Of a stretch of DNA of 36,575 nt, positions 17,629 through 25,975 are shown one piece after another. The notes under the pieces are model-generated. The model was not told the DNA's origin, did no database searches, and saw only the letters and a list, made by a program, of their open reading frames with translations. Within the stretch, counting starts at the first letter, position 1; the number at the start of each line of letters is the position of its first letter. Source of the stretch: Methylobacter psychrophilus (lineage in GTDB: Bacteria > Pseudomonadota > Gammaproteobacteria > Methylococcales > Methylomonadaceae); NCBI RefSeq assembly GCF_025583945.1, contig NZ_JAOEGU010000041.1, positions 1 through 36,575 on the forward strand, written 5' to 3'. The position numbers and the translations under genes are program-made.

Positions 17629-18136
17629 ACCGGTACTTGTATTTGGCTATGGCAACCTTAGTCGTGGCGATGACGCACTAGGGCCGTTATTACTGGAATA
17701 TGTTGAAAGCCACTGTAATTTGCAAGACATTGAAATACTGAGTGACTTTCAGCTACAAATTGAACATGCGCTGGATTTGGAAAACAGATTGCTGGTATTA
17801 TTTGTTGATGCCTCGGTTTCTTGTGTCGAGGCGTTTGACTTTGCCCAACTTGAACCTGCCAGAGATAAAAGCTACACCACTCACGCCATGAGTCCTGCTG
17901 CGGTTTTAGCCGTGTATCAGTCAATAAAAAAACAAATGCCACCGCCGTGTTTTTTACTGAGCATCAAAGCCGAAAAACTTGAATTGGGTGAAGGTTTAAG
18001 TACGTCGGCAAAAAACCATCTGGCTCAGGCCTGTCAGTTTACGGAAAAATTATTGCAAAACCCTGACCTTGACCTGTGGCTACAACAAACCAATGCTGTG
18101 CAGTCAGTGGCTACTGAGCTGTGTGACTTATCGTAA
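17621..18136 (+). CDS. hoxW: Hydrogenase maturation endopeptidase HoxW
   Basis: 171 aa from ATG 17621; a TTG at 17606 is possible but has no better ribosome site. The M52/HybD family N-terminus VFGYGNLSRGDDALGP holds the conserved Asp that binds nickel, and LLVLFVDAS supplies a second Asp. TTHAMSP supplies the conserved His. The enzyme removes the C-terminal extension of HoxH once Ni is inserted. The start lies inside the hoxH stop region (8-bp overlap), so translation is probably coupled. It is the last gene of the operon; a MITE-like repeat follows 8 bp after the stop. Confidence 0.92.
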   Translation: MLKPVLVFGYGNLSRGDDALGPLLLEYVESHCNLQDIEILSDFQLQIEHALDLENRLLVLFVDASVSCVEAFDFAQLEPARDKSYTTHAMSPAAVLAVYQSIKKQMPPPCFLLSIKAEKLELGEGLSTSAKNHLAQACQFTEKLLQNPDLDLWLQQTNAVQSVATELCDLS

Positions 18137-18143
18137 TTTCAAC

Positions 18144-18256
18144 TATAGATTTTCAGATAAATAATTTCGATGCTAACTGATAACATCCCTTGAAGGGATG
18201 TTATCAGTAGGAGTTTACAGCGATGCGACTGGAAATTTAATTTCTGAAAGTCTATA
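18144..18256. repeat. MITE-like repeat, copy 4, reversed orientation
   Basis: 113 bp, TATAGATTTTCAGA to TCTGAAAGTCTATA, opposite in orientation to the other four copies (the GATAAATAATTTCGATGC end comes first). The central stem CTGATAACATCCCTT-G-AAGGGATGTTATCAG is perfect over 15 bp. It begins 8 bp after hoxW and ends where homology of the decayed glycosyltransferase begins. It may also serve as the terminator of the hox operon. Confidence 0.9.
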
Positions 18257-18708
18257 TTTCAATCCAATGTATATTCTGCCAAAACTTTGCGAATTAAGTC
18301 TCGAAGCTAATATTGATAAGCTGATTTGGTTTGCAGGCGAAAGAAATGATATCGCTGATATCATGCAAAATCTGGATTTATTTGTACTGCCTTCTATTAA
18401 GGAATGCATATCCAATACCATTCTTAAAGACATGACGACAGAATTATCGGTAATAGCGACCGACGTAGGTGGCAATCCGGAATTGGTTATCCATAACCAA
18501 ACCGGCTATCTGGTCCAAAAACAAAATCCAACAGCAATGGCTGACAGAAGCCTTTAAATACTGTTTGGATAACCCCAATATTTTGCTTTGTCATGGTAAA
18601 GCAGGAAGAACCGGATGTGAGTCAACATTTAGCCTGAACAGAATGATGACAGCTTATATGAACGTTTACGATAATTTGCTAAACTTAAAACCGACAACCA
18701 TTGAATAA
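18257..18708 (+). pseudogene. Decayed C-terminal fragment of a GT4-type glycosyltransferase
   Basis: From 18257 the frame reads DLFVLPSIKECISNTIL and VIATDVGGNPELV, the C-terminal nucleotide-sugar site of group 1 glycosyltransferases. The usual EG before SNTIL is EC here, and the usual GLPVIAT is ELSVIAT. The frame is lost at about 18540 (stop at 18555-18557) and homology continues in the next frame as KYCLDNPNILLCHGKA and FSLNRMMTAYMNVYDNLLN to 18708. The whole N-terminal domain is missing, and the fragment begins at the edge of repeat copy 4. The tail resembles sugar transferases associated with PEP-CTERM/exosortase systems, though that assignment is by memory of the family. The fragment cannot make an active enzyme. 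Confidence 0.8.
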
Positions 18709-18739
18709 TGACACAAAACAAAAATAGAGAGACTCAGTG

Positions 18740-19117
18740 ATGAAATCATACAAAACATTATGGCTGGTAACGTTAATGATTATTAGCGGTAACGTCTGGT
18801 CTTATGGCAGCAGCAGTAGCACAAAAGCCTGTGACAAACCAAAATTTAGCGAATTTAGCCCGATCAGCAATGCTGAAGTTGCGTCAAAATCAGCTTTTTC
18901 TTTTATCGCCTCCGCAAATACCAACCCTGACAGCATTATCGTCACGGTAAAAAATCAGCCGGTAGAGGTCACGGTTACACCTAAAAACCAGAGTTTTCTG
19001 GTAACTGGAACACTGCCCGATACTTTAAAAGGCGACTTTGCCAGAATTAGTATTGCTGCCGATGGCCCAAATCAATGTAAAGGAACTGACGGCTGGCTGA
19101 TAAAAATAGTCGAATAA
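18740..19117 (+). CDS. Predicted periplasmic protein, unknown function
   Basis: 125 aa from ATG 18740; GTG at 18737 is directly upstream, but the GAGAGA ribosome site is better spaced for the ATG. The signal peptide is about residues 1-22 (MKSYKTLWLVTLMIISGNVW, cut near SYG). The mature part has two cysteines (ACDKP, QCKGT) that could form a disulfide. Its beta-rich pattern (FSFIASANTNPDSIIVTVKN, PVEVTVTP) suggests an Ig-like fold. No family recognised. It stands alone after the glycosyltransferase remnant and 54 bp before the HNH gene. Confidence 0.75.
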   Translation: MKSYKTLWLVTLMIISGNVWSYGSSSSTKACDKPKFSEFSPISNAEVASKSAFSFIASANTNPDSIIVTVKNQPVEVTVTPKNQSFLVTGTLPDTLKGDFARISIAADGPNQCKGTDGWLIKIVE

Positions 19118-19171
19118 AACCGGTGGTCGGAGCGTTTTACCAACAATTTATTTACAGACAAAAACAATTTT

Positions 19172-19555
19172 ATGACATTAAAAAAGACATCACTCGATAA
19201 AGACAAACTAAACCAGATTGTTACCGATGCCCGACGTAATCAGGAAATCAGGGAGCAATCTTATCGTGGTCAGGCACTTAAGCTCTATCCTTGGATATGT
19301 GGTCGTTGCACCCGTGAATTTACCCATACCAATCTGACTGAATTAACCGTTCATCATAAAAATCACAACCACGATGATAATCCTGCCGATGGCAGTAACT
19401 GGGAATTATTATGTCTTTATTGTCACGATAATGAACATTCACGTTATGAAGAAACCCGCTTCGGTAATTTGCAGTCCAGTAATCGGGCCAGTGTCTCAAT
19501 GGGTAGCCATAATCCATTTGCAGACCTCAAAAACCTGATGGGCAGTAAAAAATAA
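19172..19555 (+). CDS. yajD: YajD-like HNH nuclease family protein
   Basis: 127 aa. It carries an HNH finger: ICGRCTREF (first Cys pair), LTVHHKNHNHDDNPADGSNW (His-His and Asn), and LLCLYCHDNEHSR (second Cys pair and final His). Length and the C-terminal HNPFADLKNLM match the E. coli YajD type. The family is predicted to be a metal-dependent nuclease; the cellular substrate is not known. No partner restriction or phage genes flank it. Confidence 0.88.
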   Translation: MTLKKTSLDKDKLNQIVTDARRNQEIREQSYRGQALKLYPWICGRCTREFTHTNLTELTVHHKNHNHDDNPADGSNWELLCLYCHDNEHSRYEETRFGNLQSSNRASVSMGSHNPFADLKNLMGSKK

Positions 19556-19569
19556 GCCATAAGGCTAAA

Positions 19570-19814
19570 GGAGGCTATCCGAGAATAGAAAACCGACTGC
19601 GGAAAAACTATTTTGGCACTATTTTTTTAATATAAACTTTCAGAATTTAAATTTCCAATTAGCGTAGCTGTAAGCTCATACAGATAACACCCCTTGAAGG
19701 GATCGTATCTGTCGACATAAAATTATTTATCTGAAAATATATAGAACAACTATCGGCCTCAAATGACTCAAAATAGCTTCCCCTCGCTATGACTCCTATT
19801 CTCGGACAGCCTCC
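19570..19814. repeat. Outer inverted repeat interrupted by MITE-like copy 5
   Basis: GGAGGCTATCCGAGAATAG (19570-19588) pairs with CTATTCTCGGACAGCCTCC (19796-19814) at 18 of 19 positions. A second block inside both arms also pairs (CTATTTTG near 19609; CAAAATAG near 19770). The MITE copy sits between the arms. This fits an older palindromic element, split by insertion of the smaller repeat. It lies between the convergent yajD and rnhA genes. Confidence 0.6.
19631..19743. repeat. MITE-like repeat, copy 5 (most diverged)
   Basis: 113 bp from TATAAACTTTCAGA to TCTGAAAATATATA. The central stem is CAGATAACACCCCTT-G-AAGGGATCGTATCTG. The outer pairs are kept while the sequence differs from the other copies; the inner stem has acquired mismatches. 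It is inserted within the inverted repeat of 19570-19814. Confidence 0.85.
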
Positions 19815-19881
19815 AAGGTGCAAGTGGTTAAAAAGTGACTGAGTAGAAGCTTATTCTTTCACCTTTAACCCTCTTATCTGA

Positions 19882-20316
19882 TTACAAGGTATCGATGCCA
19901 AGATTAGCCAAGGCATCAGCCCGGTCATTACCTATATCGCCAGAATGACCTTTTACCCACTTCCATTCAATCTTGTGCCTGGCAATGCTTGCATCCAGTC
20001 TACGCCATAAATCTTCATTTTTAACCGGTGTTTTCGCAGCCGTTTTCCAGCCTCTTTTTTTCCAGTTGGGCATCCAGTCAGTGATACCTTTTAAGACATA
20101 ACTTGAGTCGCTATTAAGCTGAACGGAACAAGCTTTTGTTAATAATTCCAATGCCTGTATCGCGGCCATCAGTTCCATGCGATTATTGGTCGTATGTTTT
20201 TCTGCCCCATAAAGTTCTTTTATAATACCTTTATAGTCAAGAATCACTCCCCATCCACCCGGCCCTGGATTACCACGGCAAGCTCCATCGGTATAAATAA
20301 TTACAATACTACTCAT
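19882..20316 (-). CDS. rnhA: Ribonuclease HI
   Basis: 144 aa, normal length. It removes RNA from RNA:DNA hybrids in the cytoplasm. The four acidic catalytic positions are visible: Asp in [16 protein letters not shown], Glu in [10 protein letters not shown], Asp in [12 protein letters not shown], and Asp in NDRADALA. The KKRGWKTA basic protrusion of the bacterial enzyme is present. Its start overlaps the end of the upstream methyltransferase gene by 8 bp; the same gene pair is found in E. coli (yafS-rnhA). Confidence 0.96.
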   Translation of the reverse strand: MSSIVIIYTDGACRGNPGPGGWGVILDYKGIIKELYGAEKHTTNNRMELMAAIQALELLTKACSVQLNSDSSYVLKGITDWMPNWKKRGWKTAAKTPVKNEDLWRRLDASIARHKIEWKWVKGHSGDIGNDRADALANLGIDTL

Positions 20317-21025
20317 GTTTTTTTATCTGTGCTGTCGGATTTAGTGAATTGATTAAAGCCAATCGAGGATTTGCATTTTTCACAGGCGTTAACGGAATGA
20401 TATTGTAGCGTCGCTTTATGGCTTTAACAGCATAAGCCGTAGAAAAAAATGATTGGCCATAGCCTATTAATTTCCCCTGTTTGGAACTGATAGAATCTAA
20501 ATTAAACTCGGAAGATACGGTCACTTCAAAATTTAATAACTTTAACCAGTCCATGATTCTTGATCGGGAAATGAAGTGCCCTCCCCAGGAATCAGCCATT
20601 TTTTTATCCCATAAAAATTGATACCTGACCCATAAACTCCAGGGATTAAAATTTAATACCACTAACAATCCTTCAGGCTTTAAAACGCGCTCTACTTCTC
20701 GCATAGTCTGAAACCGATGGGTATCAAACTCCAACAAGTGCGGTATTATAATCATATCAACACTATCGCTTTGCAACGGTAAACTATAGGCTCTCGCCCT
20801 GATTTTTCTTGCATCATCGCAGCCCAGTCCTTTGGTATCCAGTATTGTATAATTTTTGTATAAAGTGCAATCAATAAAGTCATTCTCCCAGCCCAAGCCA
20901 CCAATTTGCAAAATAATTTGTTGACAACTAACAGTAATTGATTTCTGCAAATAATCAGCTTCAAGCTCTTTTAACAGCTTACCTCTTGGGGTTTGGTACC
21001 ACGCAAACAAAAAATTTCGTTTCAT
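20309..21025 (-). CDS. Class I SAM-dependent methyltransferase, YafS-like
   Basis: 238 aa from ATG 21025 (a TTG directly before it is possible). The methyltransferase type 11 core is visible. Residues 75-95 include the acidic loop and [20 protein letters not shown]; then [20 protein letters not shown] and [18 protein letters not shown], the post-core strand with the YafS-type NPWS. The glycine-rich motif I is poorly kept ([10 protein letters not shown]). It overlaps rnhA by 8 bp and is divergent from mltD, 92 bp away; this neighbourhood matches yafS of enterobacteria. The substrate is unknown. Confidence 0.85.
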   Translation of the reverse strand: MKRNFLFAWYQTPRGKLLKELEADYLQKSITVSCQQIILQIGGLGWENDFIDCTLYKNYTILDTKGLGCDDARKIRARAYSLPLQSDSVDMIIIPHLLEFDTHRFQTMREVERVLKPEGLLVVLNFNPWSLWVRYQFLWDKKMADSWGGHFISRSRIMDWLKLLNFEVTVSSEFNLDSISSKQGKLIGYGQSFFSTAYAVKAIKRRYNIIPLTPVKNANPRLALINSLNPTAQIKKHE

Positions 21026-21117
21026 CAATCACACTCAACACAACATACGTTAATGATTTTCATCCAGAAAAATGATACAATTCAGCTAAAATAATAACTA
21101 TACCTTTAGGCTTCAAG

Positions 21118-22791
21118 ATGACACGCGTTAATTTTAACAGGTCGATTAATTTTTTATTAATTTCGATATCTTTAATTGTAACCGGTTGCTCAGATACACC
21201 CAAAGAGCCTCTGGTCGTTAACGACCAAATGCCTGTCAAATCTAATCAAAATGACGGCTATGTGTACCATCCTACCCTGCGCAAACATAAATTCAAAACC
21301 GCATCAACGCACAAAGATACCGTTTGGGAGCGGTTGTTGTCACTCTATTCATTGCCTGACATTAAAAACCCGCGTATAGACCGTGAATTATACTGGTATT
21401 TGGAACATCCCGCTTCTCTTGCAATAATTCAACAACGGGCAGAACCCTATCTACACCATATTCTCGATGAAATTGAAGCCAAAAACATACCCGGCGAATT
21501 GGCTTTATTGCCCGTTGTAGAAAGTGCTTTTGTACCTGATGCCTATTCAAAAGCTGACGCCTCAGGACTTTGGCAATTTGTCCCCGCTACAGGTAAAGAA
21601 TATGGTCTTCAACAAAATGCTTGGTATGACGGTCGGCGCGATATTTACGCTTCAACAAAAGCTGCAACCACTTACTTAAAAGAATTAAGTGAAAATTTTG
21701 ATGGCGATTGGTTACTGGCTCTTGCTTCTTATAATTGCGGGAAAGGTCGGGTCAGAAAATCCATTGAAAGAAATGAATATCTCAATCTACCCACTGATTA
21801 TTGGTCATTAGACCTGCCTCAAGAAACCGATGACTATGTGCCAAGATTACTGGCTATTGCCAGATTATTTGCCCATGCTGACGAATACAATATTCATTTA
21901 CAACACATACCCAATAAACCTTACTTTGAAGTCGTTGATATTAAATCCCCGTTAGATTTGCACAAAGCGGCGAAACTTGCAAATACACCACTCTATGCAT
22001 TTTTAAAATTAAATCCCGGCTTTAGCCGCGCCAGCACCGCTCCTGAAGGCCCGCATCGGCTGTTGGTTCCGGCAGCTCAAGCGCAAGCATTTAAAAATAA
22101 TCTGGCGATGCTTCCCTATTCTGAAAGAGTCGATATAAAACAATACAATGAAAAGCGGACAACCGAGCCACGCTTCCAAGACAAAAATCAGGATCAGCTA
22201 CAAACAGCCCAACTTGGCGGTGATAGAATCAGAACAAACCTGGTGCAATACAAAGTTAAACCAGGAGATAATTTGGCCGCGATTGCCAATAGAAACAACA
22301 CAACCATTCAATCACTGCGCCAAGCCAATCATTTAACCAGCAATTCCGTTAATTCCGGGGTGCGCTTACAAATACCTTCGGAAGCAAAATCAAATAGTAT
22401 CCCGCTACTGGCCAGCGTATCAAAACCTAAAGCCATTAATACTCAAGTCTATACGGTAAAAAAAGGCGATACCTTCTTTAATATTTCTCAACGATTTTCT
22501 GTCACCCCGAAAGACATTGCTAACTGGAACAGCGCTACTTTAAAAACAGCACTAATTCCAGGCCGAAAACTAACCATCAACAGTATTAACCCACAACTTG
22601 CCAGCGCGTCATCGTCAATCCGCCTATTCAGTTACAAGGTGGGACAAGGCGACTCGCTGACACAAATTTCCAGAAAGTTTAATGTCTCTGTTGCCGACTT
22701 GCGTAAATCCAACGCAGCCATATTAGTTAAAGGTCTTCGTCCCGGCCAAACACTCAAGATTATTGTCGATAACAATCAATCCTCAAGCTAA
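21118..22791 (+). CDS. mltD: Membrane-bound lytic murein transglycosylase D with three LysM domains
   Basis: 557 aa. A lipoprotein signal with lipobox VTGC ends at about Cys24 (SLIVTGCSDT). The SLT domain (about residues 110-220) has catalytic Glu135 in PVVESAFVPDAYS, then ASGLWQFVPATGKEYGL and ALASYNCGKGRV. Three LysM peptidoglycan-binding repeats follow: QYKVKPGDNLAAIANRNN, YTVKKGDTFFNISQRFS and SYKVGQGDSLTQISRKF. The enzyme cleaves the MurNAc-GlcNAc bond with formation of 1,6-anhydroMurNAc, on the inner face of the outer membrane. Single gene, divergent from the YafS-like/rnhA pair as in enterobacteria. Confidence 0.95.
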   Translation: MTRVNFNRSINFLLISISLIVTGCSDTPKEPLVVNDQMPVKSNQNDGYVYHPTLRKHKFKTASTHKDTVWERLLSLYSLPDIKNPRIDRELYWYLEHPASLAIIQQRAEPYLHHILDEIEAKNIPGELALLPVVESAFVPDAYSKADASGLWQFVPATGKEYGLQQNAWYDGRRDIYASTKAATTYLKELSENFDGDWLLALASYNCGKGRVRKSIERNEYLNLPTDYWSLDLPQETDDYVPRLLAIARLFAHADEYNIHLQHIPNKPYFEVVDIKSPLDLHKAAKLANTPLYAFLKLNPGFSRASTAPEGPHRLLVPAAQAQAFKNNLAMLPYSERVDIKQYNEKRTTEPRFQDKNQDQLQTAQLGGDRIRTNLVQYKVKPGDNLAAIANRNNTTIQSLRQANHLTSNSVNSGVRLQIPSEAKSNSIPLLASVSKPKAINTQVYTVKKGDTFFNISQRFSVTPKDIANWNSATLKTALIPGRKLTINSINPQLASASSSIRLFSYKVGQGDSLTQISRKFNVSVADLRKSNAAILVKGLRPGQTLKIIVDNNQSSS

Positions 22792-22795
22792 AAAC

Positions 22796-22856
22796 CTGGC
22801 TAAATCAGGCTTATCTGGCAATGCCAAGCGTTACCAAATAAGCCTGATTTAGCCAG
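22796..22856. terminator. Bidirectional terminator between mltD and the metallophosphoesterase gene
   Basis: The arms CTGGCTAAATCAGGCTTAT (22796-22814) and ATAAGCCTGATTTAGCCAG (22838-22856) are perfect 19-bp inverted repeats with a 23-base loop. It lies 4 bp after the mltD stop and 12 bp before the end of the convergent gene. No long T-run follows on either strand, so it may act partly by stabilising 3' ends. Confidence 0.7.
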
Positions 22857-22868
22857 AGCTATTTAAAG

Positions 22869-23549
22869 TCACTTTTCACTTAGCATATTGCCAAACAAAT
22901 CCGTTACCGCACCGTTTGCGACGCCACTCACTTTAATATTATTTCTGATAATACTGGCATAATTTTCATGAAGATGGCCATGAAAAATATGTTTTACCCC
23001 CATTGCCGCCGCTAATTCACCAATCACCTTAAAACCATGCCTATGAGATCCAGGGGCTTCATGTGATACTAATATATCTGCTTTCAGAGCCTTTAATGCC
23101 TCAAATTCATCATGCCAAATAGCTGATTTATATTTTAATGCCATCTCGGAACTCTGGACACTAGCCGACTGATTATGCAAGTAATGCTGCTTACCCAACC
23201 ATTTGGGTTGTTGCGGTGGATACCATACCCTGCCAAGAAAAACACCGCTTAATCCGGCGACTCTAAGGCCTGCTATTTCAGTAACTTTTAAGTGTAAGTC
23301 TCTATGAGAAAAAGCGGAGTTAAATAGATTATTGTATTTTGCTGGCGATTCAAAATCATGATTTCCGGCAATCCACCAAATTTCAGTTACGCCATCAATT
23401 TCCTTTAAACAACTTTCTAACGGCACATCCAGATCATAATCACCCAGTAAAATGATAGCTTCGGGCCGGTATTTATGAGCAGCCGCTATCAAGGGCTTAA
23501 AATTTCCATGCGGATCACCAGCAAACAAGATTCTATTCTGTTGGTTCAT
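22869..23549 (-). CDS. Calcineurin-like metallophosphoesterase
   Basis: 226 aa from the second Met (23549), chosen because GGAAGG lies 7 bases upstream; an ATG at 23573 would place that site inside the gene. Metal-binding motifs in order: AGDPHGN (D-x-H), LLGDYD (GD), WIAGNHDFE (GNHD), LVSHEAPGSHRHG (SHxxP-like) and IFHGHLHENY (GHxH). These complete the two-metal site of the family. The substrate is not evident; similar stand-alone enzymes act on nucleotides or phosphoproteins. It converges on mltD. Confidence 0.85.
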   Translation of the reverse strand: MNQQNRILFAGDPHGNFKPLIAAAHKYRPEAIILLGDYDLDVPLESCLKEIDGVTEIWWIAGNHDFESPAKYNNLFNSAFSHRDLHLKVTEIAGLRVAGLSGVFLGRVWYPPQQPKWLGKQHYLHNQSASVQSSEMALKYKSAIWHDEFEALKALKADILVSHEAPGSHRHGFKVIGELAAAMGVKHIFHGHLHENYASIIRNNIKVSGVANGAVTDLFGNMLSEK

Positions 23550-23887
23550 GTTATTACCTTCCTTTCTTTTCATGATGAGATGAAAACCAACAATTTGTCA
23601 ATTTTCGTTAGAGATGAAGATAAAATATGAATATCACTCGGATAATCCGTATTCATTATACAAATCATCGCCCAACACTCTTAAATGCTCATCGTGATTA
23701 AGGCCTGTCAACAACACACCCGCACGTCGATAATAAACCTGATCAACTATGAGAAACGAAAATAGCAAGAACCGACTACTGCATCAGTTTCAGTTATTAA
23801 ACACTACAGCATTCCAACAAAAACCATTACAGGATATATGCTGGCAAACACTTTTTTTACTGTTCAAATTTACCAACTCGTGCAAAA
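23550..23887. other. 338-bp intergenic region without a convincing gene
   Basis: A + strand ORF of 54 codons at 23749-23913 runs into the end of the mtdB gene on the other strand; it has no ribosome site or recognisable motif, so I do not call it. No terminator hairpin is evident after the minus-strand mtdB gene. Confidence 0.4.
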
Positions 23888-24793
23888 CTACGCTATATTC
23901 CTGGCCTTATTAAAAGCCTCTCTAAAATCAAGATATAAAGGCTTATCCGTTTCCAGCATTAATTTTAGCATCTCATTCTGAAGCTTATATTTAACATTGC
24001 CCACGGCCAAGGCTCCGACACCGACTGCGCCTTGTGCATTGGTTGCATAAATTAAAGGTACGCCTAAATCACTGCGCTTGATGCCTTCTATGCCCATTGG
24101 CGGAACCGCATTAACGTCACCAGCCACTTTTAATTGCCTGGCCTCTTTTAAAACAGCCGAACTGAGAACCTGAACACCCGCTTTGGCAACACAAAAAATA
24201 ATATCAGCGGTAGCCACTAATTCAATTTTATCGGCTTCAGAGCCGGCACATGCGCCTTTCAGGGTACAACCAAACCGACGATTATAAGCTTTGGCAATAT
24301 CTTCAGCCGTCTCAAGCAATAAATGGTCGACCAATACTGTCTTGGCACCCGCCAAGGAAGCAATAATTCCGGTAGCAATACCGACCGGCCCCGTTCCACC
24401 AAAAACCAGTGCAGTACAGTCTTTTAATTCTTTGCCATGCTTTGACTTCAACTCTTTCTCTACACAAGCAACCAATGCTGCCGCTGTAGTAAATGCACCG
24501 CTGGGATCGGCAAAAACAGATACTTCAAAAGGTGGAACCATGGCTTGTTGACTGGCATCCAGCATATCCATAGCCAACCCTAAATCACGGCCACCAATAA
24601 AGATTCCGGTACGCTTGACACCTGTTGGACCACGGGAAAAAATAGCATCCTGGGTGAGCCTGTAAATACTGTCTAATTTGACATTACTATAAGGCATAAG
24701 CACATCAAACCCTGCGTCCATAGCCATATTAATATCAAATGGACTATTGTTTGGCATGGGGTCAAGCATGTGAAGAATGCTACGTTTCTCCAT
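23888..24793 (-). CDS. mtdB: Methylene-tetrahydromethanopterin dehydrogenase, MtdB-type, copy A (probably NAD-linked)
   Basis: 301 aa. It oxidises methylene-H4MPT to methenyl-H4MPT in the cytoplasmic formaldehyde oxidation pathway. Family blocks visible: SILHMLDPMPNNSPFDINMA, QDAIFSR, RTGIFIGGRD and VPPFEVSVFADPSGAFTTAA. The dinucleotide-binding loop is FGGTGPVG (132-138), with strand 2 ending at Asp156 (KTVLVD), a residue that usually binds the adenosine ribose of NAD and repels NADP. The C-terminal AVGVGALAVGNVKYKLQN is also conserved. It lies 44 bp after a second homologue and has its own AGGAGC ribosome site. Copy A looks closest to canonical MtdB; the cofactor call is an inference. Confidence 0.92.
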   Translation of the reverse strand: MEKRSILHMLDPMPNNSPFDINMAMDAGFDVLMPYSNVKLDSIYRLTQDAIFSRGPTGVKRTGIFIGGRDLGLAMDMLDASQQAMVPPFEVSVFADPSGAFTTAAALVACVEKELKSKHGKELKDCTALVFGGTGPVGIATGIIASLAGAKTVLVDHLLLETAEDIAKAYNRRFGCTLKGACAGSEADKIELVATADIIFCVAKAGVQVLSSAVLKEARQLKVAGDVNAVPPMGIEGIKRSDLGVPLIYATNAQGAVGVGALAVGNVKYKLQNEMLKLMLETDKPLYLDFREAFNKARNIA

Positions 24794-24837
24794 TAGAGAT
24801 GCTCCTTATAATGAGTGCGGGGTAAACTGGAGTAAAT

Positions 24838-25746
24838 TTAAGCTCTTGACTTAACATAAGCTCTGGCTACTTCAAAAGCATGTTCAAAATGCAAATAAAC
24901 CGGCTTATCGCATTCGATCATTTTTTTCAACAGGCGATTCTGTGCCTGGTATTTAATATTACCAATAGCCAGAGCGCCTATGCCAACAGCACCACTGTTC
25001 GAACCTTCAATAGGCGTACCATTATGAAATGCATCAACGCCGGCTATGCCTGATGGCGGTACTGCATTAACATCTGCCGCAACTTTCAATTGCGGAGCTG
25101 AGGCAATTAATTCAGCACTCAGTAACTCAATACCTGCTGCACCGGTTGCAAAAACAATATCAGCTGTTTTCATATATTCAGCTTTATCAGCATCGGCACC
25201 TGCGGTAATGGTAATTTTACCGTCACCAAATTCATTACTGCACAGTTCGGCAATATGCTGAGCTTTTTCCAGTTGTCTGCCGATGATCCTTACGTTGGCA
25301 CCTGCCTGAGCCGCAATAACTGCTGCGGCTTGGCCCACGGGGCCGGTTCCACCTAACGCAAGAATATTTTTACCTGCCAATGTTGTGTTAAATTTTGTGA
25401 TTAATTCATGCTCTACAGCGGCAACCATACCAGCAGCTGTTGTAAAAGCACCGCTAGGATCAGCAAAAACAGAAACTTCAAAAGGTGGGACCATTGAGCG
25501 CTTGGCTGTTTTCAACATATCCATGGCTTGTTTGGTATCGCGGCCGCCGATAAAAATACCGGTGCGTTTTAAATTTTTTGCACTGCGAGAAAAAATAGCA
25601 TCTTGTACAAGCCCTTGAACTTCACTGGCTTCAACATTAATATAAGGTAGTGCAGAAACCCAACCTGCATCCAGCGCCATGTTGACGTCAAAAGGACTTA
25701 AGTTTTTAGCAGTGGTTAGCATGTGTAAAATGAATGGTTTTTCCAT
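24838..25746 (-). CDS. Methylene-tetrahydromethanopterin dehydrogenase paralogue, copy B (probably NADP-linked)
   Basis: 302 aa, collinear with copy A without large gaps. It shares FILHML, SPFDVNMALDAG, QDAIFSR, RTGIFIGGRD, VPPFEVSVFADPSGAFTTAA and the loop LGGTGPVG (132-138). At the end of strand 2 it has Gly156-Arg157 (NVRIIGRQLEKAQ) where copy A has Asp156. That GR-x-L-x-K-A pattern resembles NADP-specific MtdA. The rest of the protein keeps the H4MPT-type blocks, so it is either a second MtdB with changed cofactor or an MtdA-like enzyme. First gene of the pair; acs lies upstream across 229 bp. Confidence 0.9.
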   Translation of the reverse strand: MEKPFILHMLTTAKNLSPFDVNMALDAGWVSALPYINVEASEVQGLVQDAIFSRSAKNLKRTGIFIGGRDTKQAMDMLKTAKRSMVPPFEVSVFADPSGAFTTAAGMVAAVEHELITKFNTTLAGKNILALGGTGPVGQAAAVIAAQAGANVRIIGRQLEKAQHIAELCSNEFGDGKITITAGADADKAEYMKTADIVFATGAAGIELLSAELIASAPQLKVAADVNAVPPSGIAGVDAFHNGTPIEGSNSGAVGIGALAIGNIKYQAQNRLLKKMIECDKPVYLHFEHAFEVARAYVKSRA

Positions 25747-25975
25747 GGTATCTCCTTGATGTATTTAGCCGGTCAGTATAAAAGAAAAAATAGCAGAATA
25801 ACAATGGTCTTGCGTAATTGACCCTAAAAACCGAAAAACAGCATTAACGATCATTCCATGAGTCACAACCAAGATGAAAGCATCCTGGAAGATAGTGTAA
25901 AGGCCGACTTATCTGCCCAAGGCGAATAAATTAACCCTACAAATCCTCAACAGGATACTTAAAACCGATAGAACC

